Shown here in pieces: positions 1 through 10,039 of a stretch of DNA of 64,000 nucleotides. The stretch covers positions 1-64,000 of the forward strand of contig NZ_JAAOHY010000002.1 in the NCBI RefSeq assembly GCF_011308835.1, in the 5' to 3' direction. This DNA is from Paracoccus xiamenensis (GTDB lineage Bacteria; Pseudomonadota; Alphaproteobacteria; Rhodobacterales; Rhodobacteraceae). The notes beneath the pieces are model-generated. The model ran no database searches and was not told where the DNA came from. It worked only from the letters and a program-made list of their open reading frames with translations. The translations under genes were made by a program, and so were the position numbers. How positions within the stretch are numbered: position 1 is the first letter of the stretch; each line of letters starts with the position of its first letter.

Positions 1-39
1 GCTTCCAGATTGTTGCCCCGTTCCCGAAGCAGAAGCCCT

Positions 40-67
40 ACTTAAGAACCACTTCCAAATCCGTCAA
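40..67 (-). promoter_or_regulatory. Strong minus-strand promoter, probably of an rRNA operon beyond the left edge
   Basis: On the minus strand there is a -35 TTGACG (67-62), a 16-base spacer and TTAAGT (45-40). It is preceded by AT-rich sequence and followed by a leader running off the window. No gene is visible in bases 1-217. The style of the leader recalls Rhodobacteraceae rrn leaders, but that is memory-based inference because the 16S gene itself is outside the window. Confidence 0.4.
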
Positions 68-217
68 GACACAATCTCAACTTTTTCGTCCGCAGCACCT
101 TCGCGCCTCCCCGTCCCCTTCCAGCGTTCCCGCCAGTCCGTTTCGGTGAGCGGGTATCTAGGCGGGCAGCGCAGAACCCGCAACCCAATTCCGACACAAA
201 ATCGAAATAAAATCATA

Positions 218-835
218 TCATGCTGATTTTACTTGGTAATTCTTGATGGCCCGCCCGACCGCAGGCAGGCGCACCCCAAGCAGCACCAGAATCACACTCG
301 CACAGAACAGCGGCCATCCGGTCCACAGTTTCAGCGCCCAAAGCCAGTGCAGACAGGCCAGAATTGCCGCAGGATAGATCAGTCTGTGAAGACGAAGCCA
401 GTTCCGCCCCAGCCGCCGAATCGAGAATCGATTCGACGTCAAAGCAAGAAGCAGAAGCGCAACGAAGGCCAGCATCCCGAAGACAAGATAAGGACGCTTC
501 ACCACGTCCTTCAGCATCTGCTGCCACAACAGCCCCATGTTGAAGACGATCCAGGACGCCAGATGCAGGCAGGCGTAGCTGAAGCTCAGCAGGCCAAGCG
601 CGCGGCGCAGATGGGTGGCATTGATGCGGAACAGCTTGCGGATCGGGGTGACGGCAAGCGTCGCGATCAGGAAATACAGCGCCGTGCGGCCGAGGCGATG
701 CTCGATGTCGCGCACCGGGTCGACGCCAAGCCCCCCGTTCAGCGTATCATAGACCAGCAGCGCCAATGGCAGCGCACCAGCCAGCCAGACCGCCCATTCC
801 GGGATCCGCCGCAGAAAGAGATTCGCGCGTTGCAT
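218..835 (-). CDS. msrQ: MsrQ, heme b membrane subunit of the MsrPQ periplasmic methionine sulfoxide reductase
   Basis: This 205-residue polytopic membrane protein carries quinol-derived electrons to periplasmic MsrP for repair of oxidised methionines. About five or six hydrophobic helices are visible. Conserved His residues fit heme ligation (one in the HLRRALG segment, others in ACLHLASW and ACLHWLW). The ATG overlaps the msrP stop by one base (TGATG), so it is translationally coupled and sits second in a two-gene operon. A longer upstream in-frame start exists but would lie inside msrP, so the coupled ATG was chosen. Family length is about 200 residues, matching this start. Confidence 0.93.
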   Translation of the reverse strand: MQRANLFLRRIPEWAVWLAGALPLALLVYDTLNGGLGVDPVRDIEHRLGRTALYFLIATLAVTPIRKLFRINATHLRRALGLLSFSYACLHLASWIVFNMGLLWQQMLKDVVKRPYLVFGMLAFVALLLLALTSNRFSIRRLGRNWLRLHRLIYPAAILACLHWLWALKLWTGWPLFCASVILVLLGVRLPAVGRAIKNYQVKSA

Positions 836-1731
836 CAGTAATTCTGCGCAAGATCCATGCCGGCATAGAGACTGGCGACCTGATCGCCATAGCCGTTGAA
901 CATCAGCGTTTCCTGTCGCCCGCCCAGCAGCCCCGCGCCGATCCGACGCTCGGTCGCCTGGCTCCACCGGGGGTGATCCACGGTCGGGTTCACATTGGCA
1001 TAGAAGCCGTATTCGTTCGATTGCAGCATCTTCCAGCTGGTCGGCGGCTCGCCATCGGTCAGAGTGATCTTCACGATCGATTTGATGGATTTGAAGCCGT
1101 ATTTCCACGGCACCACCAGACGGATCGGGGCGCCGTTCTGGTTCGGCATCGGCTTGTCATAAAGCCCGGTTGCCAGGATCGTCAGCGGGTGCATGGCCTC
1201 GTCCAGCCGCAACCCCTCACGATAGGGCCAATCGATGCCGCCGCCATTCTGGGCCCGCATCTCAGACGGGCGCAGCAGGGTTTCAAAGGCGACGTATTTC
1301 GCGCCAGACTGCACGCCGGCCTTGTTCAAGACCGACGACAGAGGCACCCCCAGCCAGGGAATGACCATTGACCACGCCTCGACACAGCGCAGGCGGTAGA
1401 TGCGTTCTTCAAGCGCGTTCTCCGGCGCCAGGTCTTCCACGCCATAGCTGCCGGGGCGGTCGACCATGCCGCCGATTTCGATGGACCACGGATCAGTGGT
1501 CAACGCCCCGGCGTGGCGCGCCGGGTCTTCCTTGTCAAAGCCGAACTCGTAGAAGTTATTGTAGTTGGTGATTTCCTCGAAGCTGTTCGGCTTTTCATCC
1601 GTAGAAAAGGCCGACCGCTTGCCGCTGAGCGCAAGCGCCGGACTGGCAGCCATAATGGCCGCGCCAGTAACGAAGGCGCGTCTGTTCAGCCAAACGCTCT
1701 CCGGGGTAACATCAGCCCAGCCGAGTTTCAT
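835..1731 (-). CDS. msrP: MsrP, periplasmic molybdopterin methionine-sulfoxide reductase catalytic subunit
   Basis: This 298-residue sulfite-oxidase-fold molybdoenzyme reduces protein-bound methionine sulfoxide in the periplasm. The N-terminus carries a twin-arginine signal (NRRAFVTG, then an AASPALA hydrophobic/cleavage region). The YNNFYEFG segment and the Mo-ligating Cys in YRLRCVEAW are clear. The start is the ATG preceded by AGGAGAG; it begins [12 protein letters not shown], which matches the family N-terminus, whereas an upstream Met has no ribosome site. It is first gene of msrPQ, divergent from a small secreted protein gene across about 290 bases. Confidence 0.95.
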   Translation of the reverse strand: MKLGWADVTPESVWLNRRAFVTGAAIMAASPALALSGKRSAFSTDEKPNSFEEITNYNNFYEFGFDKEDPARHAGALTTDPWSIEIGGMVDRPGSYGVEDLAPENALEERIYRLRCVEAWSMVIPWLGVPLSSVLNKAGVQSGAKYVAFETLLRPSEMRAQNGGGIDWPYREGLRLDEAMHPLTILATGLYDKPMPNQNGAPIRLVVPWKYGFKSIKSIVKITLTDGEPPTSWKMLQSNEYGFYANVNPTVDHPRWSQATERRIGAGLLGGRQETLMFNGYGDQVASLYAGMDLAQNY

Positions 1732-2024
1732 CGCGCTCTCCTGCAATCCTGTTAAGGCCATCATGCCCGACAAGGCGGGCGGCCACCAAGAAAAGAGTTG
1801 TCACAAAAGCGTTTGCGCCATCCTGCACGGCAACCGGCGCAGCGGCTCCTTGACGCCCAAACAGCTGCCGCCCGAACTGCCCCCGCCGCGCGCCCCGTCA
1901 AACCGCATGGGGCAGGTCACGACAAAATCGTGTAAATTACCTTGTAATAACAACAGAATCGGCAGGGTGGGGGCCGATGCAGCGACTGCCAAATTGCTCC
2001 GCCCGATAGTGGGGGGATACTGCA

Positions 2025-2366
2025 ATGCAAAGACAGACGACTGCCATTATCTGCGTCGTTTCCGGCTTCATGGCCCATGGTGTCGCCGCAGAGCCCATGA
2101 TGATCGCAAACGAACAGCAGTTCCGGGACGCCGTCGCAGATAAGCCGATGGTTCGCGGTGGGGACGAAATCGTCGTCAATGCCGCCGGCCAGATCGTCGG
2201 GACACTGGACGGCAAGGCGATCACGGCCTCAAAATGGATGTGGGACGGGTCGACATTTTGCCGGGCCCTTCAAACGGCCGAGCGTGATTTTCCGTCTGCT
2301 TGCCAGAACGTAACCATGGATGGTCGCGAGGTCACCTTTGGGCAGACAACCTGGACGCTGAAATAG
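2025..2366 (+). CDS. Small secreted protein of unknown function
   Basis: This 113-residue product has a plausible Sec signal peptide (hydrophobic stretch ending HGVAA before EPM). The mature part has two cysteines (FCRAL and SACQN) that could form a disulfide, suggesting a periplasmic domain of about 90 residues. No known family was recognised. A GGGGG stretch upstream of the ATG may serve as ribosome site. It is monocistronic: divergent from msrP and followed directly by a good hairpin terminator. Coding potential is supported by the signal peptide and clean termination, not by homology. Confidence 0.7.
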   Translation: MQRQTTAIICVVSGFMAHGVAAEPMMIANEQQFRDAVADKPMVRGGDEIVVNAAGQIVGTLDGKAITASKWMWDGSTFCRALQTAERDFPSACQNVTMDGREVTFGQTTWTLK

Positions 2367-2382
2367 CGCGCGGAAACCGAAG

Positions 2383-2406
2383 GCCCCCGCCATTTCTGGC
2401 GGGGGC
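2383..2406. terminator. Bidirectional hairpin terminator between the small secreted protein gene and clpB
   Basis: A perfect 9-base stem GCCCCCGCC / GGCGGGGGC with a six-base loop lies between two convergent stop codons (plus-strand stop 2366, clpB stop 2427). There is no strong T tract on either side. Confidence 0.7.
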
Positions 2407-2426
2407 ATCGCATCGTCAAGGCCGGC

Positions 2427-5060
<2,634 letters not shown>

Positions 5061-5189
5061 GGACATCTCCTTCTCAGCCCCCGGCTTTTGTGCCGCCCGC
5101 ATTGGCACGGCACGGTCCGGGTCTCGTTCGAATAGATGGGAAAGGAGTCCGCTTGCTGCAAGCCGGCGAGGCCGGGAATCTGTCGCCTG

Positions 5190-5462
5190 TCAGTCGTCGT
5201 TGATGTCGCGGTCCCAGATGCGGACCTGACCTTTGCGCACACCGACCAAGCGGCGCAGGATCAGCCAGGCGATGCCTGACAGCACGGCAATGCCGATCAG
5301 CAGGACTGGCAGGCTGGGGGCGGCCACGCCCGCCATCAATGCCAGACCGACGACCGCGCAGCCAATCGCAATGCCCAGAAAGACATAGCCGGGGGCCAGC
5401 ACCTCCACCAGGCCCAACACGGCGGCAACGATGATCCAGAACCAGCCGCCTTGCCAGATCAC
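5190..5462 (-). CDS. NfeD-family small membrane protein
   Basis: This 90-residue protein has two or three tightly packed hydrophobic helices and a short polar tail ending IWDRDINDD, as in the short NfeD type whose partner is a stomatin/SPFH protein. The partner gene lies directly upstream, and the GTG start here overlaps its TGA stop (GTGA), so the pair is coupled. The likely role is assembly or quality control of membrane microdomains with the SPFH protein. The soluble OB-fold typical of longer NfeD proteins is essentially absent. Confidence 0.85.
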   Translation of the reverse strand: MIWQGGWFWIIVAAVLGLVEVLAPGYVFLGIAIGCAVVGLALMAGVAAPSLPVLLIGIAVLSGIAWLILRRLVGVRKGQVRIWDRDINDD

Positions 5463-6352
5463 TTGACCGCCCCCCGCAGCATCTTGAAGGCATCACCAAG
5501 CGCTTCCACCGCATTTGCCGGCAGCACCAGCGTCTGCTTGCCAGAGCCCTGCCCGATCTTGGCCAGCGTCTCGACCTGCTTCATCGCCACCTGATACTGC
5601 GCCGCTTCCAGCCCGCCCTTGGCGATGGCTTCGGAAATCGCGGTGGTGGCAAATGCCTCTGCCTCGGCCAGGATACGCTTGGCCTTGGCCTGCTGTTCGG
5701 CGGCGTAAAGATCGCCATCGGCGGCCAGTTCGACCGCGCGGCGCTTGCCCTCGGCCTCGGTCACCTGCGCACGGCGGGCGCGTTCGGCGTTCAGCTGCTG
5801 CAGCATGGCGGCGCGGGTGGCGTCATCCAGATTCACATCCAGAATCTCGGCCCGCGTCACCTCGACCCCCCAGTCATCGACCGCATTGGCAACGGATTCC
5901 TTCACCCTCTCGATCAGCTGGGCGCGGTTCGACTGGACCTGGTCCAGCTCCATCTGGCCGATTTCGGACCGCACGATCCCCGCCACGGTGGTCGAGATCG
6001 CCGCATCGATGTCGCGGATCCGGTAGACAGTCTTTTCCGGTTCCAGAATGCGATAGAAGACGCTGGTTTCGACCTGCACCAGCACGTTGTCGGCGGTGAT
6101 CGCGTCCTGCGTGCTGCTGGGCAGCTGGCGCTCAAGGATCGAGATCTTGTGCTTCACGCGGTCCACGAAGGGCAGGATGAAGTTGATGCCCGGCCCCAAC
6201 ACCGCGCGCAGCCTGCCGAACCGCTCGACCACGTATTTTTCCGACTGTGGCACGATGCGGACGGCCAGCATCACGGAAATGAAAATCAGGGCCGCGATCA
6301 GGATCAGCGCGGAATTTTCGGTCAGGAACTCGGTAATCGACTGGCTGGGCAT
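5459..6352 (-). CDS. qmcA: QmcA/stomatin-like SPFH-domain membrane protein
   Basis: This 297-residue protein has one N-terminal transmembrane helix (about 10-28), an SPFH/band-7 domain starting at IVPQSEKYVVERFGR, and a long Ala/Glu/Lys-rich helix (about 200-260) typical of oligomerising stomatins. Such proteins form ring scaffolds and modulate membrane proteases such as FtsH. The ATG at 6352 has a CGGAGAA ribosome site; longer upstream frames look non-coding. It is first gene of the two-gene unit with nfeD, divergent from pyrF. Confidence 0.9.
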   Translation of the reverse strand: MPSQSITEFLTENSALILIAALIFISVMLAVRIVPQSEKYVVERFGRLRAVLGPGINFILPFVDRVKHKISILERQLPSSTQDAITADNVLVQVETSVFYRILEPEKTVYRIRDIDAAISTTVAGIVRSEIGQMELDQVQSNRAQLIERVKESVANAVDDWGVEVTRAEILDVNLDDATRAAMLQQLNAERARRAQVTEAEGKRRAVELAADGDLYAAEQQAKAKRILAEAEAFATTAISEAIAKGGLEAAQYQVAMKQVETLAKIGQGSGKQTLVLPANAVEALGDAFKMLRGAVK

Positions 6353-6437
6353 GGTATTCTCCGGTAAATGTCTTGCGCCGCAGCGTGGACAGCCGGGGCA
6401 GGAAATACAAGCGGAACTGGGCAATAAGGGGATAGCA

Positions 6438-7124
6438 ATGGATGACCGTCTGATCGTGGCGCTGGATGTGGGTAATGCGGTGGCCGGGCTGGAACTGGCC
6501 GAACGCATCGGGGATGCGGCCAGCTTCTACAAGATCGGCCTTGGAATGCTGACCGGCGGCGGGCTGGCCCTTGCGCGCGAGCTAAAGGACGAACACGGCA
6601 AGCGCATCTTTCTGGACATGAAGCTGTTCGACATCGGCGCCACGGTCGAGGCGGCTGTGCGCGGCCTTGCACAGTTCGATCTGGATTTCCTGACCGTCCA
6701 CGGCGACCCTCAGGTCGTGCGTGCCGCCAAGGAAGGCGCGGCGGGATCGAACACGAAGATCCTCGGGGTGACGGTGCTGACCTCGCTGGACCGGGCCGAT
6801 CTGGATGCCTCGATGATCGTGCCGGGCGACATCCATGACATCACCGTCGAGCGCGCCGCCCGCGCGTTCGAGGCAGGCGCCGACGGTGTCATCGCCTCGC
6901 CGCGCGAGGCCGCAGCGATCCGCGCCCTGCCTCAGTCGGCGGGCCGTCTGATCGTGACGCCGGGTGTGCGGCCCGCGGGCGCGGCACTTGGCGATCAGAA
7001 GCGGGTGGAAACCCCGGCAGCGGCAATCGCCGCCGGTGCCGATCATATCGTCGTCGGCCGCCCGGTCTGGCAGGCGACCGACCCGCGCGCCGCGGCGCAG
7101 GCCATCGTGGCCGAGCTGGCCTAG
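6438..7124 (+). CDS. pyrF: Orotidine 5'-phosphate decarboxylase
   Basis: This enzyme catalyses the last step of de novo UMP synthesis. The 228-residue TIM barrel has the catalytic DxKxxD signature in FLDMKLFDIGATV, the substrate loop near VTPGVRP and the C-terminal VVGRPVW phosphate-binding motif. The ATG beginning MDDRLIVALDVGN fits the family. It converges on the next TRAP large-subunit gene, and both stop codons are TAG read from a shared CTAG palindrome, so the two genes overlap by four bases with no intergenic terminator. Confidence 0.97.
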   Translation: MDDRLIVALDVGNAVAGLELAERIGDAASFYKIGLGMLTGGGLALARELKDEHGKRIFLDMKLFDIGATVEAAVRGLAQFDLDFLTVHGDPQVVRAAKEGAAGSNTKILGVTVLTSLDRADLDASMIVPGDIHDITVERAARAFEAGADGVIASPREAAAIRALPQSAGRLIVTPGVRPAGAALGDQKRVETPAAAIAAGADHIVVGRPVWQATDPRAAAQAIVAELA

Positions 7125-8413
7125 AACCCGGCCACGACCAGCCAGGGAAAGAACAGCAGCAGCGCCAGCCGAAGAATGTCGGCCACGATGAAGGGCAGGA
7201 TGCCGCGTATGACGGTTTCCTGCCGCAGCCCCGGCGCGGTCGCCTGCACCACGAACAGGTTCATCCCGACAGGTGGCGTGATCAGCCCGATTTCGGCCAC
7301 CGTCACCACCAGCACGCCGAACCAGACCATGTTGAAATCCAGCGCCACCGCGACCGGCGCCAACAGCGGCACGGTCAGCAGGATCATCGACATCGAATCC
7401 ATGAAACACCCGAGGATGACATAGAAGATCAGGATCAGCACCATGACAACCGTCGGGTGCAGGCCTGACTGGCCGATGGTTTCGGCCAGCATGCGCGGCA
7501 GCCCGGTCGTTTCCAGAAAGAAGTTGAAGAAGGCCGCGCCGATCAGGATCAGAAAGATCATGCCGGTCAGGGCTGCGGTTTCGCGGGCGACCTCGCGCAG
7601 GACCGGCAGGCTCAGCCCGCCCATCACAAGCGCCAGCAGAAAGGCACCGACCGCGCCCACGGCGGCGGCCTCGGTCGGGGAAAACCAGCCAAGCTGCATG
7701 CCGCCGATCACCATGCCGAACAGCAGCATCACGGGCCAGACCCGGCCCAGCAACGCGATCCGGCGCCCCCATGGGCTGCGCTGCCCGGCGGGTGCCAGCG
7801 CCGGATTGCGCCGCGCCCGGACGATCACCGCCAGCGCATACAACACCGCGCCCAGCACGCCCGGCAGGATCGCACCCATGAACAACGCCCCGATCGAGGT
7901 CTGCGTCAGGAGCCCGAAGATCACTAGAATGATCGAGGGCGGGATCAACACCCCCAGCGTCCCCCCCGCCGCGACCGAGGCCGAGGCAAGGCTGTCGTCA
8001 TAGCCATAGCGCCGCATTTCCGGCATGGCGACGCGGCCGATGGTGGCGACCGTGGCCAGCGACGACCCGCAGATCGCCCCGAACACGGCGGACGCGCCGA
8101 CGGTCGACACCGCCAGCCCGCCGCGCCAATGGCCGACAAATGCTTTTATCAGGTCGAACAGCGACCGCGACAGCCCCGCATGGGCAGCAAAGACGCCCAT
8201 CAGCACGAAAAGCGGGATGACGCTGAAGGAATAGGGAAAGATCGCCTCGAACGGCGCGGTGGACAGGACGTAAGCGGCCTGATCCCAGCCGCCGCTCAGC
8301 GCGATGCCGCCAAGGCCCACGACCGCCATGGCGATGGAAACCGGAAAGCCGAACGCGATCAGCGCCAGCGTCAGAAGAAACCCGGCCAGACCGAGGAAAG
8401 GTGTCGACATCAT
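7121..8413 (-). CDS. TRAP transporter large permease subunit (DctM type), system 1
   Basis: This 430-residue polytopic integral membrane protein is the channel-forming subunit of a sodium-driven TRAP uptake system. It shows the family pattern of about 12 hydrophobic segments, with the LGVLIPPS and LITPPVGMN re-entrant motifs in the two halves. It is last gene of the P450-dctP-dctQ-dctM unit, starting five bases after the small-subunit stop. Two tandem ATGs are possible; the second (8410) is better spaced from GAGG. The substrate cannot be read from sequence, but linkage to the P450 suggests the P450 substrate. Confidence 0.93.
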   Translation of the reverse strand: MMSTPFLGLAGFLLTLALIAFGFPVSIAMAVVGLGGIALSGGWDQAAYVLSTAPFEAIFPYSFSVIPLFVLMGVFAAHAGLSRSLFDLIKAFVGHWRGGLAVSTVGASAVFGAICGSSLATVATIGRVAMPEMRRYGYDDSLASASVAAGGTLGVLIPPSIILVIFGLLTQTSIGALFMGAILPGVLGAVLYALAVIVRARRNPALAPAGQRSPWGRRIALLGRVWPVMLLFGMVIGGMQLGWFSPTEAAAVGAVGAFLLALVMGGLSLPVLREVARETAALTGMIFLILIGAAFFNFFLETTGLPRMLAETIGQSGLHPTVVMVLILIFYVILGCFMDSMSMILLTVPLLAPVAVALDFNMVWFGVLVVTVAEIGLITPPVGMNLFVVQATAPGLRQETVIRGILPFIVADILRLALLLFFPWLVVAGF

Positions 8414-8417
8414 CGCC

Positions 8418-8918
8418 TCAATGTGCTGCGTTGCGGGTCAGCGGCAGGTTCATGACCAGCCGCAACAGGATCGGGATCAGCGCCAGGATCGAGGCCCCGA
8501 CCCCGATCAGCAGCGGCAGCCAGTACAGGCTGATCGGAATGCCAAGCTGCTGCGACTTGTCACCCAGCATGACCTGCAACCGATATGCCTCGCTGCATTT
8601 CCACAAGATCAGCGCCATCAGCACCATCGCGGCCACCGCAGCCAGCCCGCGCAGCAGCCGCTGCCAGCCCTCTGGCATCCGATCGACCAGAAAATCGACG
8701 CCAACATGACCGCCAACCGTGAAGCCCCAAGGGATCGACAGCCACGCACCCGCCATGATGAAAAGCTGGACGAGGTCGACGACACCCGGAACGGGCGTGC
8801 CTATTCGTCGGCCGATCACATCGGCAACGCTGATCAGCGCCGCGGCGGAATAGGCCAAAAGGCCGATCACGGCCAAAATCTCGATCAGGCCGTCGATGCG
8901 GCGCAGTAACTTGGGCAT
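8418..8918 (-). CDS. TRAP transporter small permease subunit (DctQ type), system 1
   Basis: This 166-residue membrane protein has four predicted helices and the DctQ signature GAWLSIPWGFTVGGHVGVDFL. It bridges the periplasmic binding protein and the large subunit. The start MPKLLRRID was chosen because AGGAC lies upstream and the charged N-terminus matches the family; a slightly longer start would use an upstream Met without better support. It is separated from dctP by about 60 bases that hold a hairpin. Confidence 0.9.
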   Translation of the reverse strand: MPKLLRRIDGLIEILAVIGLLAYSAAALISVADVIGRRIGTPVPGVVDLVQLFIMAGAWLSIPWGFTVGGHVGVDFLVDRMPEGWQRLLRGLAAVAAMVLMALILWKCSEAYRLQVMLGDKSQQLGIPISLYWLPLLIGVGASILALIPILLRLVMNLPLTRNAAH

Positions 8919-8940
8919 GTGCTGTCCTGTTCGCAAAAGA

Positions 8941-8967
8941 AGGGGGCGCAGACCTGCCGCGCCCCCT
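8941..8967 (-). terminator. Hairpin between dctP and dctQ of TRAP system 1 (attenuator or mRNA stabiliser)
   Basis: Nine-base arms AGGGGGCGC / GCGCCCCCT flank a nine-base loop, followed on the minus strand by TCTTTTG. The position inside the operon suggests partial termination or 3'-end protection that would keep binding-protein mRNA above permease mRNA. Expression data are not available. Confidence 0.6.
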
Positions 8968-8977
8968 GTGACCCGGC

Positions 8978-10003
8978 TTATTGCGCGGGCTTGGTTGCCT
9001 CGAATTCGGCGACCTTGTCCTGAAATTTCTGATACAGAACGTCCGCGTCCTCGACGCCTTCGGATTTCATCGTCTCGATGTATTTCTCGGCCATCGGCTT
9101 CAGCGCCTCGCGCCAGCGGTCGCGTTCCTCATCCGACAGCACGGTGATCGTGTGGCCTGCGGCCTCGGCCTCTTCGCGGCCGGCGGCATCCCACTTGTCC
9201 CACCAGTCGCCGAATTTCGGCACCAGCGCATCGCCCGAGGCCTGATCGATACAAGTCCGCACGTTTTCCGGCAGCCCGTCATATTTCGCCTGGTTCATCA
9301 CGAAGAAGAACGACACCGTATAGGCACCCATATCCAGGTGGTCGGTCAGCACCTCGTTCAGCCCGAAGCTTTTGACCGGATCCCAAGGGAAGACCGTGCC
9401 GTCGATGACCTTGCGCTGAAGGTTTTCGTAAACCTCGCCCGGCGGCAGGCCCTGCGGGGTCGCACCGAGGAAGGTCAGCATTTCCGATACCGGCGGCGAT
9501 GGCGTGCGGATGCGCAGGCCCTTCATGTCCTCCATCGTCTCGACATGCTTGCCATTGGTGTGCAGCAGCCCGCCATTATGGGCATGCAGCGCCAGCACCT
9601 TCAGGCCCTTGTATTCATCGCCCAGCTCGCCCTCGCCATAAAGCGACCACAGCGCATGTGTCGCAGCGCCCGCGTTGCGGGTCAGGAACGGCATTTCGAC
9701 CAGCGAGGTCCGGTTGAACCGCCCGCGCGGGATGCCCGACAGCCCATGCGCGATGTCGACAACACCCGCCAGAACCTGTTCCTGCTGCTTGGCGACATTG
9801 CCCTTCTGGGTGCCGCCGGGGAAGATTTCAAAGGTGACTTCGCCGCCGGTGCATTCGGTGATCTGCTTTGTCCACGGCTCGATGAAATCGGTGTGGATGC
9901 CGTGCACCGCCGGCAGGTAATGGCTCAGCGACAGCCGGGTTTCCGCCAGCGCAGGCGCGGCAATGGTCATCGCCAGAATGCTGGCGGTGATGGTGGTCTT
10001 CAT
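8978..10003 (-). CDS. TRAP transporter periplasmic substrate-binding protein (DctP family), system 1
   Basis: This 341-residue protein has a Sec signal peptide cleaved near PALAETRL and a mature DctP fold. The family segment with the substrate Arg is visible around MKGLRIRTPSPPVSEML, followed by GEVYENLQRKVIDGTVFPWDPVKSF. A GGGAGG ribosome site precedes the ATG. It lies about 37 bases downstream of the P450 gene, so both are probably on one transcript. The ligand is unknown; DctP proteins of this branch often bind organic or aromatic acids. Confidence 0.92.
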   Translation of the reverse strand: MKTTITASILAMTIAAPALAETRLSLSHYLPAVHGIHTDFIEPWTKQITECTGGEVTFEIFPGGTQKGNVAKQQEQVLAGVVDIAHGLSGIPRGRFNRTSLVEMPFLTRNAGAATHALWSLYGEGELGDEYKGLKVLALHAHNGGLLHTNGKHVETMEDMKGLRIRTPSPPVSEMLTFLGATPQGLPPGEVYENLQRKVIDGTVFPWDPVKSFGLNEVLTDHLDMGAYTVSFFFVMNQAKYDGLPENVRTCIDQASGDALVPKFGDWWDKWDAAGREEAEAAGHTITVLSDEERDRWREALKPMAEKYIETMKSEGVEDADVLYQKFQDKVAEFEATKPAQ

Positions 10004-10039
10004 GGTTCTTACCTCCCAGTGAACCTGTTTTGTCGGGGC

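Noticed and set aside
1732..2024. Additional small gene or ncRNA between msrP and the small secreted protein gene
   Set aside because: Frames there lack ribosome sites and domain features; nothing structural beyond weak GC-rich pairing.
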